From assembly GCA_002409785.1 (NCBI GenBank), contig DHOX01000033.1:1-47110 (forward strand): a DNA stretch of 47,110 bases, given 5' to 3'. Origin of the DNA: Prevotella sp. UBA5379. Its GTDB lineage: Bacteria; Bacteroidota; Bacteroidia; Bacteroidales; Bacteroidaceae. The position numbers and the translations under genes are program-made. Each line of letters begins with the position of its first letter. Position 1 is the stretch's first letter. A model generated the notes under the pieces. It was not told where the DNA came from, made no database searches, and saw nothing but the letters and a program-made list of their open reading frames with translations. Below, in pieces: positions 1 to 8,457 of the stretch.

Positions 1-341
1 ATCCCGTTTAATTGCTTTTTCAGCGCAAGCAATTGGTCCCGTACAGACATCAGTGTTTCGAGGACTTCATTCTGTTTATTTACTCCGTTGCGATTTTCGT
101 TCAGGTATTTCCTGGCAGCAGCAATCTTCAGTCCGCGGACTTTGATTAAATTATAGATTACCTTGATCTGTTCTATGTCTTTATCCGTATATTGACGCAC
201 CTTATTGCCCGTCACCTTCGGCCGAAGATGAGGGAACTCCTTTTCCCAAAACCGTAAGGTAGATTCATTCACTCCTACTTCTTTGGCTACCTCCTTAATG
301 GAATAGTAAAGTCTGACGTCTTTATTCGGATTTAATGCCAT
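1..341 (-). CDS. MerR-family transcriptional regulator (C-terminal part outside the window)
   Basis: Reading the minus strand from the ATG at 339-341 gives an open frame of 113 residues that runs off the left edge, so only the N-terminal part is visible. Residues about 13-42 form a MerR-type winged helix-turn-helix (YSIKEVAKEVGVNESTLRFW), followed by the wing and second helix pair (QYTDKDIEQI, VRGLKIAAARKYL) and the start of a likely coiled-coil dimerisation helix. No effector-binding domain can be judged because the end is missing. The gene is divergent from alaS and has its own -7 match at 382-389. MerR proteins bind an operator between promoter elements and twist the DNA; the target here is unknown. 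The family call is firm and the biological role is open. Confidence 0.88.
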   Translation of the reverse strand, partial: MALNPNKDVRLYYSIKEVAKEVGVNESTLRFWEKEFPHLRPKVTGNKVRQYTDKDIEQIKVIYNLIKVRGLKIAAARKYLNENRNGVNKQNEVLETLMSVRDQLLALKKQLNG

Positions 342-381
342 AATTAACAGCCTTTTTATTAAACAAAACAGAATTTAATGA

Positions 382-409
382 CAAAATTAGCTAAATCTTT
401 GTATCTTTG
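382..409. promoter_or_regulatory. Divergent promoter region, merR-like gene / alaS
   Basis: Two matches to the Bacteroidetes -7 element TAnnTTTG lie back to back: TATCTTTG at 402-409 reading right (alaS, ATG at 453) and TAATTTTG on the minus strand at 382-389 reading left (merR-like gene, ATG at 341). No good -33 TTTG is visible for alaS. A partial match for the minus promoter falls at about 410-413. The two start sites would be roughly 40 bp apart. Confidence 0.5.
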
Positions 410-452
410 CAAGAGTTTTTGAAAAAGAATCAATTAAAACAGAAATAAAACG

Positions 453-3116
453 ATGATGACAGCAAATGAGATCCGAGACTCCTTCAAGAAATTCTTCGAG
501 TCCAAGGGGCACGTTATCGTACCATCAGCCCCTATGGTCATCAAGGATGACCCTACACTGATGTTTACGAATGCGGGGATGAACCAGTGGAAGGATATTA
601 TTTTAGGGACAAAGGATCCGGAGCCTCGGCGACGGTGTGACTCTCAGAAATGTCTGCGAGTAAGCGGCAAGCACAATGACCTTGAAGAAGTCGGTCATGA
701 TACTTACCATCACACCATGTTCGAAATGCTCGGCAACTGGAGTTTTGGTGACTATTTCAAAAAAGGTGCTATCGATTACGCCTGGGAATATCTGGTGGAT
801 GTCCTTCAGATGAATCCTGATGATCTGTATGTCACAGTGTTTGAAGGCGATCAGAAAGAGAACCTGAAACGCGATGACGAAGCTGCCAGTTATTGGGCCA
901 AACACGTGTCTGCTGACCATATCATCAATGGTAACAAGCATGACAACTTCTGGGAGATGGGAGACACCGGACCTTGTGGCCCGTGTTCTGAAATCCATAT
1001 TGATGAGCGTTCGGCAGAAGAAAAGGCGAAGGTACCGGGAAAAGACCTGGTCAACAAGGACAATCCTCAGGTTATAGAAATCTGGAACATTGTGTTCATG
1101 CAATATAACCGTAAAGCAGACGGTAGTCTGGAACCACTGCCCATGCATGTCATTGACACGGGAATGGGATTTGAGCGACTCGTCCGTATCATGCAGGACA
1201 AACATTCCAATTATGATACGGATATTTTCCAACCGATTATACAGGAAATCGAAGGTCTCTCTAACAAGAAATATGGGTTTACCACACCTTCAGGAAAGAA
1301 TGGCGAGGGAACTACAGAACAGGAAAGAACAGATATAGCCTTCCGGGTCATCGCTGACCATGTACGTGCCGTAGCCTTCTCCATCGCTGACGGGCAACTG
1401 CCGGGGAACGCCAAAGCAGGATATGTTATCCGGCGTATCCTTCGCCGTGCCGTACGCTATGCCTACACTTTCTTAGGTCAGAAAGAGGCTTTCATGTACA
1501 AGTTAGTGCCCGTTCTTGTCCAGGAAATGGGTGAAGCCTATCCTGAACTGCCTGCCCAGCAAGAACTGATTACCCGCGTGATGAAGGAAGAGGAAGATTC
1601 CTTCCTGCGCACTCTCGACAAGGGTATCCAACTTCTTGACGGAGATATGGATGAACTGAAAGCTCACGAGAAAACGAAACTGGACGGAGACAGTGCCTTC
1701 CGCCTGTTTGACACTTATGGTTTTCCTTTGGACCTGACGGAATTAATCTGCAGGGAAAATGGCTATACCGTGGATGTCGAAGGCTTTAATAAAGAGATGT
1801 CCCAACAGAAAGCCAGGGCACGCAATGCAGCTGCCGTAGAAAACGGAGATTGGGAAGTCCTGTGTGAAGGAGTACAGCAGCAGTTCGTGGGTTATGACTA
1901 TAGTGAATACGAATGTCACATCACCCGTTACAGAAAGGTAACTCAAAAGAAGAAAACGTTCTATGAGCTCATGCTTGACTATACACCTTTCTACGGTGAG
2001 ATGGGTGGACAGGTAGGAGAATCGGGCACACTGGTCTCTGACAGCGAAACCATTCAAGTCCTGGATACCAAACGTGAGAATAACCAGAGCATCCATATTG
2101 TCAAAAACTTGCCTAAAGATCCAAGAGCAGACTTTACCGCATGTGTAGACCTGCAGAAACGTGACGGGTCTGCTGCCAACCATAGTGCAACCCATCTCCT
2201 GGACTATGCCCTCAAGCAAGTCCTGGGTGAACAGGTAGAGCAGAAAGGATCATTTGTAGATGACAAAACGTTGCGATTCGATTTCTCACATTTCAAGAAA
2301 GTAAGTGATGAGGAACTCCGTAAAGTAGAGCATATCGTCAATGACATGATCCGCCAAGATCTTCCTTTGGAAGAGCACAGAAACACACCTATTGAAGAGG
2401 CTAAAAAACTCGGTGCCGTAGCCCTTTTTGGAGAGAAATACGGGGATAATGTACGTGTTGTCCGCTTTGGTCCCAGCTGTGAATTCTGCGGAGGAATCCA
2501 TGTCAAGAGCACGGGACATATCGGATTCTTCAAAATCATATCAGAAAGTAGCGTCGCAGCAGGCGTTCGTCGTATTGAAGCTCTTACGGGCAAAGCTTGT
2601 GAGGAGGCTATCTATGCCCTGGAAGACCATTACAAGACCATCCGCTCACTGTTTAACAACACTAAGGACCTTGAGGGTACCGTAAAGAAATATATCAGTG
2701 AGCATGAAGAGATGAAGAAAGATATTGAACAACTTCATGCCCAGGCTGTAAGTCGCCTGAAAGAGGAGTTGGTCAAGTCTGCAAAAAAAATCGACGGGGT
2801 CACGGTCATTCGTTCTGTCGTACCACTCAAGCCGGAAGGGGCTAAGGACCTGGTGTTCCAGATACGGGCTGCCATCCCTCACAAACTGGTTTGCGCTATC
2901 GGCAGTACAGGAGAGGACAAACCTCTTCTAAGTGTCATCTTCAGCGATGATATGGTGAAGAACCATCAACTGAATGCCGGTAAGATGATCCGTGAAGCTG
3001 CCAAACTCATAAAAGGTGGCGGAGGAGGTCAGGCTTACTATGCACAGGCCGGCGGAAAGGATATGAATGGGCTGTCTGCTGCAATAGACAAGATCATTGA
3101 TCTGGCTGATCTGTAA
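453..3116 (+). CDS. alaS: Alanyl-tRNA synthetase
   Basis: This is full-length alanyl-tRNA synthetase (887 aa; family usually about 870-890), which charges tRNA-Ala and deacylates mischarged Ser- and Gly-tRNA-Ala in the cytoplasm. The N-terminal class II catalytic core carries FTNAGMNQWK near residue 38 and the motif 2 region GHDTYHHTMFEMLGNW. The editing domain has the zinc-type motifs HSATH at about 576-580 and CEFCGGIH at about 675-682. A C-terminal coiled coil and a glycine-rich segment (KGGGGGQAYYAQAGG) form the C-Ala domain. Translation could start at either of two adjacent ATGs; the first is taken. It is transcribed alone, divergent from the MerR-like gene, and ends at a strong hairpin at 3137-3172. 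Confidence 0.98.
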   Translation: MMTANEIRDSFKKFFESKGHVIVPSAPMVIKDDPTLMFTNAGMNQWKDIILGTKDPEPRRRCDSQKCLRVSGKHNDLEEVGHDTYHHTMFEMLGNWSFGDYFKKGAIDYAWEYLVDVLQMNPDDLYVTVFEGDQKENLKRDDEAASYWAKHVSADHIINGNKHDNFWEMGDTGPCGPCSEIHIDERSAEEKAKVPGKDLVNKDNPQVIEIWNIVFMQYNRKADGSLEPLPMHVIDTGMGFERLVRIMQDKHSNYDTDIFQPIIQEIEGLSNKKYGFTTPSGKNGEGTTEQERTDIAFRVIADHVRAVAFSIADGQLPGNAKAGYVIRRILRRAVRYAYTFLGQKEAFMYKLVPVLVQEMGEAYPELPAQQELITRVMKEEEDSFLRTLDKGIQLLDGDMDELKAHEKTKLDGDSAFRLFDTYGFPLDLTELICRENGYTVDVEGFNKEMSQQKARARNAAAVENGDWEVLCEGVQQQFVGYDYSEYECHITRYRKVTQKKKTFYELMLDYTPFYGEMGGQVGESGTLVSDSETIQVLDTKRENNQSIHIVKNLPKDPRADFTACVDLQKRDGSAANHSATHLLDYALKQVLGEQVEQKGSFVDDKTLRFDFSHFKKVSDEELRKVEHIVNDMIRQDLPLEEHRNTPIEEAKKLGAVALFGEKYGDNVRVVRFGPSCEFCGGIHVKSTGHIGFFKIISESSVAAGVRRIEALTGKACEEAIYALEDHYKTIRSLFNNTKDLEGTVKKYISEHEEMKKDIEQLHAQAVSRLKEELVKSAKKIDGVTVIRSVVPLKPEGAKDLVFQIRAAIPHKLVCAIGSTGEDKPLLSVIFSDDMVKNHQLNAGKMIREAAKLIKGGGGGQAYYAQAGGKDMNGLSAAIDKIIDLADL

Positions 3117-3136
3117 GCCTTCGTAAGCAAACATAA

Positions 3137-3172
3137 AAATCCGAACTCCATGAATTGAAGTTCGGATTTTTT
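3137..3172 (+). terminator. Rho-independent terminator of alaS, probably bidirectional
   Basis: A perfect 11-bp stem (AAATCCGAACT at 3137-3147 pairing with AGTTCGGATTT at 3159-3169) with an 11-nt loop is followed by further T residues. A-rich sequence on the other side could let it also end the convergent SIMPL gene transcript, which stops at 3236. Confidence 0.85.
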
Positions 3173-3235
3173 CATGACTGGTAAGGCGAGATCCTGTAAA
3201 GTTTACCCCACTCAGAATTCTGTCTTCCAAAGTCA

Positions 3236-3952
3236 CTAATCCTTCAAAGAATACGTGATCGTGGTCACTACACGCACCTTCTTGATATAAGGCGTATTAG
3301 CATCACGATTATCAATAGAAAACTGTCCCTGGTCTGCACTGATGATCTTATTCAATGTGCTATGACTGTTTTTGGCAAATTGAGTTGCCGTCTTCTCTGC
3401 ATTGACAATCGCCTCTTCCATCAATTTCGGTTTCAATTTTGCGAATGCCACATATTCATAAGAGACCGGATTATCATAATTATTTGAAACGATTGCCACC
3501 CCTTGCTTGAATAGTTCTCCTTGTCTGGAAATAAGTTTGCGAACCAATCTTACATTCCTGGAGGTCACCGTCACGATAGAGGTCACATTATACCGATAAG
3601 GCATCTTGTTGACATTATACTGATCCGCGCTCATATCAATGACTTGCGGGGCGTTGATACTGATCTCATCCGTTTTGATCCCATTCTGAATCAAAAAATT
3701 CTTAATGGTCCGTTGCGAAGCAGCCATCTGATCATATAATTCAGAAAGATTGTTTCCCAGGACCTTTGATGGAATAGGCCAGGTCACCTTATCCGCCCAG
3801 ACCTCCTTTTCGGCAAGTCCTTTTACCGTGACTTTCCGGTCCTTATTCGCGAAATCATCAATGCCACCTTTGATACAAAAACCTAAGACAATAATTCCGA
3901 TTGCCGTAATCGCGGCACTTATTACACTCCTGTAGAATATTCCGTTTTTCAT
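3236..3952 (-). CDS. SIMPL-domain (DUF541, YggE-like) membrane-anchored protein
   Basis: The 238-residue product has one hydrophobic segment near its start (about residues 8-27, VISAAITAIGIIVLGF), consistent with an uncleaved anchor or signal, so the rest probably faces the periplasm. From about residue 38 it matches the SIMPL/DUF541 pattern: VTVKGLAEKEVWAD at the start, a central IKTDEISI...NVTSIVTVTSRNV segment, and a C-terminal stretch where two helices precede the last strand (KVRVVTTITYSL). SIMPL proteins form oligomeric rings and have been tied to oxidative-stress tolerance in E. coli YggE, but no reaction is known. It is convergent with alaS and appears to be a single-gene unit. Family assignment is good; function is unknown. 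Confidence 0.82.
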   Translation of the reverse strand: MKNGIFYRSVISAAITAIGIIVLGFCIKGGIDDFANKDRKVTVKGLAEKEVWADKVTWPIPSKVLGNNLSELYDQMAASQRTIKNFLIQNGIKTDEISINAPQVIDMSADQYNVNKMPYRYNVTSIVTVTSRNVRLVRKLISRQGELFKQGVAIVSNNYDNPVSYEYVAFAKLKPKLMEEAIVNAEKTATQFAKNSHSTLNKIISADQGQFSIDNRDANTPYIKKVRVVTTITYSLKD

Positions 3953-4243
3953 GTCAAAATATTTTTATAAGTAATATCACTGGGGTTGCGCCGTCACTGA
4001 AACTATTGAGTTCCAAAATGCAAGCAACTTCAACATTCATTCTGCCTCAAGACACAAGGGAACCTGTTTGAGACGAAAAAACTCAACCTCAACAAAGATA
4101 AATAAAAAATTCAACATAACGATCCGACTCATCTGATTTTACAACGAAAAAGTTGTATAATCCTTTTCTAAAAGGAAGAATGACTCTAAATATATTTCTG
4201 ATCTAAGAAGTCACGGCCTTATCACAAATAGAAACACCTGATC
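3953..4243. other. Intergenic region upstream of the SIMPL gene
   Basis: No gene is visible in these 291 bases. A -7 match (TATCTTTG on the minus strand, 4093-4100) would give the SIMPL gene a leader of about 135 nt. Two short perfect inverted repeats lie downstream of the SprT-like gene: TACAAC/GTTGTA at 4140-4157 and TCCTTTT/AAAAGGA at 4161-4176. They may end that transcript, but neither has a convincing GC-rich stem plus T-run. Confidence 0.45.
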
Positions 4244-4918
4244 TTATTTCTCTATAAGATGAAACTCCTGCATATCCGGCAGAAAGCGCCGGAATTCCTC
4301 AAGGGTGAGATGACGCCCGCGAAGACTGCGCACTTGAGGATAATTGACAAACTCCTCCAGTTTGGAGGTATACCAGTCATGCTCTTTGATTGATGATTCC
4401 ACTTTCAACTGCCTCTCAAGAGACCAGGCAAACTTAGGGTTCACACGGGAGAGATAGTATTGTCCGGAGGCCAAACGCAAGACCAGCAGTAAGGAAACAG
4501 ACGATAAGCCTCTCCTCAAACGGCACTCCGCCCAGTCAGCCACTTCCCATCCCTTCGTAGAAGTCATCACACTGATATTCCATCCATATTTTCGATTCAG
4601 TTCATTCATTTTCGCACGAAAAATCATGCCATGTGAAGACGTATCCTGAAGCCCATGGTATCCGATAGCATAATGGATCATTTCATGAAGGAGCACATTC
4701 TGGGCTTGTCGCTCAGTCATATTATAATAGGTGGTCAGTCGGATCGTGAAATCAGAAAACACGGTCTTTCTCAAATGCCTGATCCGTTTAAAACTCATCG
4801 TACCCAATTGTGTACGGGCTCGGGACAACCCGAAATGGGGGTCAGGCAACCGACCCTCAAAATATTTCTGATTGAAAACACAAAAATTGGCTTTCATCCA
4901 ATCAATGGAAACTATCAT
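4244..4918 (-). CDS. SprT-like zinc metalloprotease-family protein
   Basis: This 224-residue protein has a SprT-like fold. The metal-binding HExxH motif is H78-E79-M-I-H82, and a likely third ligand is H96 in SSHGMIFRAKMN, the spacing seen in SprT/Spartan peptidases. The N-terminal part (FNQKYFEGRLPDPHFGLS) is also typical of the family. The second half lacks the paired cysteines of the C-terminal zinc ribbon seen in E. coli SprT. The eukaryotic relative Spartan degrades DNA-protein crosslinks; the bacterial role is not established. The gene lies 95 bp downstream of, and in the same direction as, the RecD-like helicase gene, so both are probably read from the promoter at 6669-6676. That fits a DNA-maintenance role, but this is inference from context. 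Confidence 0.85.
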   Translation of the reverse strand: MIVSIDWMKANFCVFNQKYFEGRLPDPHFGLSRARTQLGTMSFKRIRHLRKTVFSDFTIRLTTYYNMTERQAQNVLLHEMIHYAIGYHGLQDTSSHGMIFRAKMNELNRKYGWNISVMTSTKGWEVADWAECRLRRGLSSVSLLLVLRLASGQYYLSRVNPKFAWSLERQLKVESSIKEHDWYTSKLEEFVNYPQVRSLRGRHLTLEEFRRFLPDMQEFHLIEK

Positions 4919-5013
4919 CGCTCTTATTTAATATAATAGACATTTCACTTTACAGACGTCTCTGTGATCTGTTCTCCCCAGACAACTTACCGTCTCGTCC
5001 CTGATGATTCCTG

Positions 5014-6588
5014 TCAGTCATGCTCCATCCCCTCTGTTTGCGTTTTAGGCCAGTTAATCAGATAAAGTTTACTGGTAGCCCTGGTGATTGCTGTATACAG
5101 CCAATGGAAATAAGATGGGGAAAACATCTCATCCGTCATATAGCCCTGGTCCAAATAGACATGCTTCCATTGCCCCCCTTGTGCCTTATGGCAAGTCACA
5201 GCGTAAGCAAACTTGATCTGCAAGGCGTTGAAGTAAGCATCCCCGCGAAGTCTGCTCATCCGGTCAGCCTTTCTGGGAAGATCGGTATAATCCTCCATGA
5301 TTCGCGAGAAAAGTTCATTAGCCTGCTCCCGGTTCAATGCCGGTGACTCTGTCACAAGACTATCCATAATCACCGTAGCAGACAGTTCCTGATCATCATA
5401 GTCAGGAAATCTCAAATCCACATCAGCAAAATGAAAGCCATAAAGTTCCCTGACATGATGCACCCGCTCCACTTCAGCACGATCACCGTTAGCGAGAAAA
5501 TCCAGACAACTGTCCTGTTGTTGCGAAGGTGCCTCTCCCAGTCGTGCCAATAGTCCATGAGGTTCGTCGGGTGTTGAAGCGGGCAAAGAGGAAGTAACCG
5601 TATGATCCCCTCCGGACCCCTTCATCATCCAATAATAATTATTCCTCACGATCATAATCCGGTCGCCCCCGCAAAGTTCGTCCTCCATTCCCAGGACTTG
5701 ATTCCGAATCCCCTGATTATAAATGTTGGCTCGCTTGTTGCTTCTTGTAATCACAATCGTCTCATCCATCCCTACCTCATCATAACTGCCAGACAATTGT
5801 TCCACAAAATCTGCACCTGAAAGACACGACACATCAGCAAACCCATCAAACTGGATTTCGGGTGCTGTCAAAGCCCCCTCGAATGAAGTTTCCTTAAAAG
5901 AAAGGATGATCTTCCGGAGATTTGACGCATTCGAAAGTATGCCACTCCCCTGTTTCTGACGCAGCACTTCATTCAGATCACACTGGAAGACTTTCAATCC
6001 ATACGACTGGATGACAGAAGCACACAAGGCCGGAGATTCATCTTCACCTATCGGTGGCAACTGTGCCTGATCACCTATGAGAACCAGACGATCATGCTGG
6101 CCGGAGTAAACATATTGGATCAAGTCATCCAGGAGACTCCCGCTGCCGAATCCACTCTCTGATGACTTTTTCTCCACAGGTTGAGGAGACCGGTTGATCA
6201 TTGAAGCCTCATCTACCATAAAAAGGGTATGCTTGTACCTGTTCTCGGCAAGATTGAATATCCCCCCTATACCGGTATAGGCTTTCTCACGATAGATACG
6301 ACGATGGATGGTATAAGCGGCCTGTCCGCTGTTGACGGAAAACACCTTTGCTGCACGGCCTGTAGGAGCCAGCAATACCACCTTCATCTTCAGGTCAAGC
6401 ATCGTCCGCACGATTGATCCGGAGATAGTCGTCTTCCCGGTCCCGGCACTCCCTCGGAAAATCATTATACTCCGCGGGTCACGGTCCGTCAAGAACCGGG
6501 ACAGTATCGTCAGTGCCCGATCCTGTTCGGGAGTAGGAGTAAAGCTGAAATGCTGTAAGATCTGATGTTTTAGTTCCTCTTCTTGCAT
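5014..6588 (-). CDS. RecD-like (superfamily 1) ATP-dependent DNA helicase
   Basis: The 524-residue product is an SF1 helicase of the AAA_30 / UvrD_C_2 type common in Bacteroidetes. Walker A is GSAGTGKTT at 46-54, followed by motif Ia (APTGRAAKV), Walker B FMVDEASM near 120-127, a GDQAQLPP motif III, and near the C-terminus the YAVTCHKAQGGQW and YTAITRA motifs that contact DNA and ATP. There is no RecBC partner nearby, so the likely role is stand-alone 5'-3' unwinding in repair or recombination rather than RecBCD function. Compared with the expected family layout, a Ser/Pro-rich stretch of about 40 residues is inserted before DFLANGDRAEVERV. The start ATG at 6586-6588 leaves about 75 nt of leader from the candidate promoter. 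Confidence 0.9.
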   Translation of the reverse strand: MQEEELKHQILQHFSFTPTPEQDRALTILSRFLTDRDPRSIMIFRGSAGTGKTTISGSIVRTMLDLKMKVVLLAPTGRAAKVFSVNSGQAAYTIHRRIYREKAYTGIGGIFNLAENRYKHTLFMVDEASMINRSPQPVEKKSSESGFGSGSLLDDLIQYVYSGQHDRLVLIGDQAQLPPIGEDESPALCASVIQSYGLKVFQCDLNEVLRQKQGSGILSNASNLRKIILSFKETSFEGALTAPEIQFDGFADVSCLSGADFVEQLSGSYDEVGMDETIVITRSNKRANIYNQGIRNQVLGMEDELCGGDRIMIVRNNYYWMMKGSGGDHTVTSSLPASTPDEPHGLLARLGEAPSQQQDSCLDFLANGDRAEVERVHHVRELYGFHFADVDLRFPDYDDQELSATVIMDSLVTESPALNREQANELFSRIMEDYTDLPRKADRMSRLRGDAYFNALQIKFAYAVTCHKAQGGQWKHVYLDQGYMTDEMFSPSYFHWLYTAITRATSKLYLINWPKTQTEGMEHD

Positions 6589-6654
6589 AAATGATTATCT
6601 TCCGGAAAGCACAGATTATTTTTCCAGAATAAGACACAAATAAAAACTTTTTGC

Positions 6655-6676
6655 TATCTTTGCAATTGCAAATGTA
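6655..6676. promoter_or_regulatory. Head-to-head overlapping promoters (helicase operon / DUF3822 operon)
   Basis: TATCTTTG at 6655-6662 reads right towards DUF3822-rsmD. TACATTTG on the minus strand at 6669-6676 reads left towards the helicase and SprT-like genes. They are joined by a perfect 14-bp palindrome (TTTGCAATTGCAAA, 6659-6672). The predicted start site of each transcript lies next to the -7 box of the other, so both promoters probably cannot be occupied at once. Confidence 0.55.
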
Positions 6677-6735
6677 CAAAATCCCATTGGAATACGAAGG
6701 AAATTATGCAAGAATTTCACATTTAGAATCAAGAC

Positions 6736-7557
6736 ATGCCGGAAACAGAACCTCATCATATTATCCATCAGCCGAGACTGACCTTTCGGATCAGCTGTGA
6801 TTCGCTTTCTTTTTCAGTAGCCGACACGACCCTTGAAAGTCAACTCCGCTACGTACCTTATCCGGTGAAGAGTGGCATCTCCATAGCTGCGAATCTGCGT
6901 GAAGCGTTCAAGGATAATGACCTTCTGCAAATGGGTTATGACAGGGCAATGATCATCATCGATACCCTCAGCCTCCTCATCCCGACGGAAGAGTTTAAGA
7001 AAGATGATGCAGAGGCACTCTATCATTATACTTTTCCGGGACATGACAATGATGTCATCCTGACGAATGTCCTGCCTTACCTGAATTGCGTCGTAGCGTT
7101 CTCCGTGAACAAGGATCTCAAGCTCGTCATAGATGATCATTTCAGTGACGTGCGCTTCCAGCCGGTCATGCAGTCTATATGGGATCATCTTCATGAAGAG
7201 AGTTTCACGGGAATGTTCAAAAAACTCTATGGCTATTTCCATGACAAGAAACTTGAAATTATCTGCTACGACAAGAACCGGTTCAAGTTCTACAATGCTT
7301 ATCAAGTCAAGCATTTCAGAGATGCGGTCTACTTCCTTCTCTACGTATGGAATCAACTGGAACTGGATGCACAAAGGGATGAGCTGCATATCTTGGGGAA
7401 TATCCCGGAAAGGGAAGCTCTCACCAGTGAACTGAAAAAATTCCTGCGCAAAGTATATTATCTGAATCCCTCGGCTGTCTATAACCGTGCCCCCATCGCA
7501 CAGATCAAGGAACTCCCATTTGATTTGCTGGCATACTACATCCATAAACGAGCATGA
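6736..7557 (+). CDS. DUF3822 family protein
   Basis: This 273-residue soluble protein matches the Bacteroidetes DUF3822 family by its length, by its position directly upstream of rsmD, and by features such as the early FRISCDSLSFSVAD stretch and an acidic aromatic middle region. It has no signal peptide, no membrane segment and no catalytic motif that I recognise. Its stop codon overlaps the rsmD start (ATGA, 7554-7557), so the two are translationally coupled and very likely work in the same cell process or at least at the same dose. The start ATG at 6736 lies about 67 nt from the predicted transcription start. No function should be assumed. Confidence 0.85.
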   Translation: MPETEPHHIIHQPRLTFRISCDSLSFSVADTTLESQLRYVPYPVKSGISIAANLREAFKDNDLLQMGYDRAMIIIDTLSLLIPTEEFKKDDAEALYHYTFPGHDNDVILTNVLPYLNCVVAFSVNKDLKLVIDDHFSDVRFQPVMQSIWDHLHEESFTGMFKKLYGYFHDKKLEIICYDKNRFKFYNAYQVKHFRDAVYFLLYVWNQLELDAQRDELHILGNIPEREALTSELKKFLRKVYYLNPSAVYNRAPIAQIKELPFDLLAYYIHKRA

Positions 7558-8084
7558 GAATTATAACTGGAATTTACAAGGGCAGGAGGTTTGATATTCC
7601 CCGGACCTTCAAGGCCCGTCCTACAACGGACATGGCCAAAGAAAACATCTTCAATGTCATACGGGGCTACCTTGATCTGGAAGGAGCAATTGCCCTGGAT
7701 CTGTTTTCAGGCACAGGAAGCATCTCCCTTGAACTCGCCAGCCGTGGCTGTCAGGAAGTAGTAAGTGTGGAAAACGACCGTGACCATGCGAAGTTTATCT
7801 CGCAATGTTTTGAAAAAATCGATTGTGACAAGGATATTCTGATCCGGGGAGATGTGTTCAAGTTTATCCGGCATAATCATCAGACCTTCGACTTTATTTT
7901 TGCAGATCCTCCCTATACTCTTCCTGAACTGCCCACCATCCCTGAGTTGGTGCTCAACAGTGGGATACTGGCTGAAAATGGTTTATTCATCATGGAGCAT
8001 GGGAAAAAGCAGGATTTTTCACAACTCCCGCGTTTCAGAGAACACCGGAATTACGGGGCCGTCAACTTCTCCATTTTCAAATAG
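7554..8084 (+). CDS. rsmD: 16S rRNA (guanine-966-N2)-methyltransferase
   Basis: The 176-residue product has the length and both signature motifs of RsmD: the S-adenosylmethionine-binding loop LDLFSGTGSISLELASRG at about 48-65 and the amino-methyltransferase motif ADPPY at 117-121, which accepts the exocyclic amine of guanine. RsmD methylates G966 (E. coli numbering) of 16S rRNA in the assembling small subunit. The start overlaps the DUF3822 stop by 4 nt. No clear terminator follows; an imperfect inverted repeat built around GGATC/GATCC lies at about 8113-8149. Confidence 0.95.
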   Translation: MRIITGIYKGRRFDIPRTFKARPTTDMAKENIFNVIRGYLDLEGAIALDLFSGTGSISLELASRGCQEVVSVENDRDHAKFISQCFEKIDCDKDILIRGDVFKFIRHNHQTFDFIFADPPYTLPELPTIPELVLNSGILAENGLFIMEHGKKQDFSQLPRFREHRNYGAVNFSIFK

Positions 8085-8186
8085 AGAATATTACAAATAC
8101 TAATAACACTACTCGTTTCCCGGATCAAGAGATCCTCCCGGAAAACGCAACAGGCTAAAAATACAACTCAACAGAAAGATAAAACA

Positions 8187-8387
8187 ATGTCAGTACATCA
8201 GTATTCCAAGATTCATCCTATGGGCACTGTCCCCTTAAAACATTTCAAGGACCTTCTACTACAAAAACAATTTATAGACCTTTCAGGATTAAAGCGTCTG
8301 GCTCAGCGCATGAATCCTAAAAACATACATGCTCCTAAAATATTCACCCAACTGGAAGAGCAGACTAAAACACCTGAATCTGAATAG
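8187..8387 (+). CDS. Small hypothetical protein (66 aa)
   Basis: This is an open frame of 66 codons in the otherwise gene-free 8085-8457 stretch. It starts at an ATG in an A-rich context (aaagataaaacaATG) typical of Bacteroidetes starts, and it encodes a basic peptide with a plausible amphipathic middle (FIDLSGLKRLAQRMN). No family, signal peptide or membrane segment is recognised. It lies about 100 bp after rsmD on the same strand and converges on the cardiolipin synthase gene. It could be a real small protein, a degraded remnant of something larger, or chance. I see no TAnnTTTG promoter immediately before it. Confidence 0.35.
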   Translation: MSVHQYSKIHPMGTVPLKHFKDLLLQKQFIDLSGLKRLAQRMNPKNIHAPKIFTQLEEQTKTPESE

Positions 8388-8457
8388 TCTTTTATCAACG
8401 TATCTTCCTGACTAGGAACAGGTTAACCGGCAACCCTTCAACTCTGAATCACCCTCA

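Noticed and set aside
603..1232. Minus-strand frame inside alaS
   Set aside because: It is antisense to a conserved core gene and lacks start context or family similarity.
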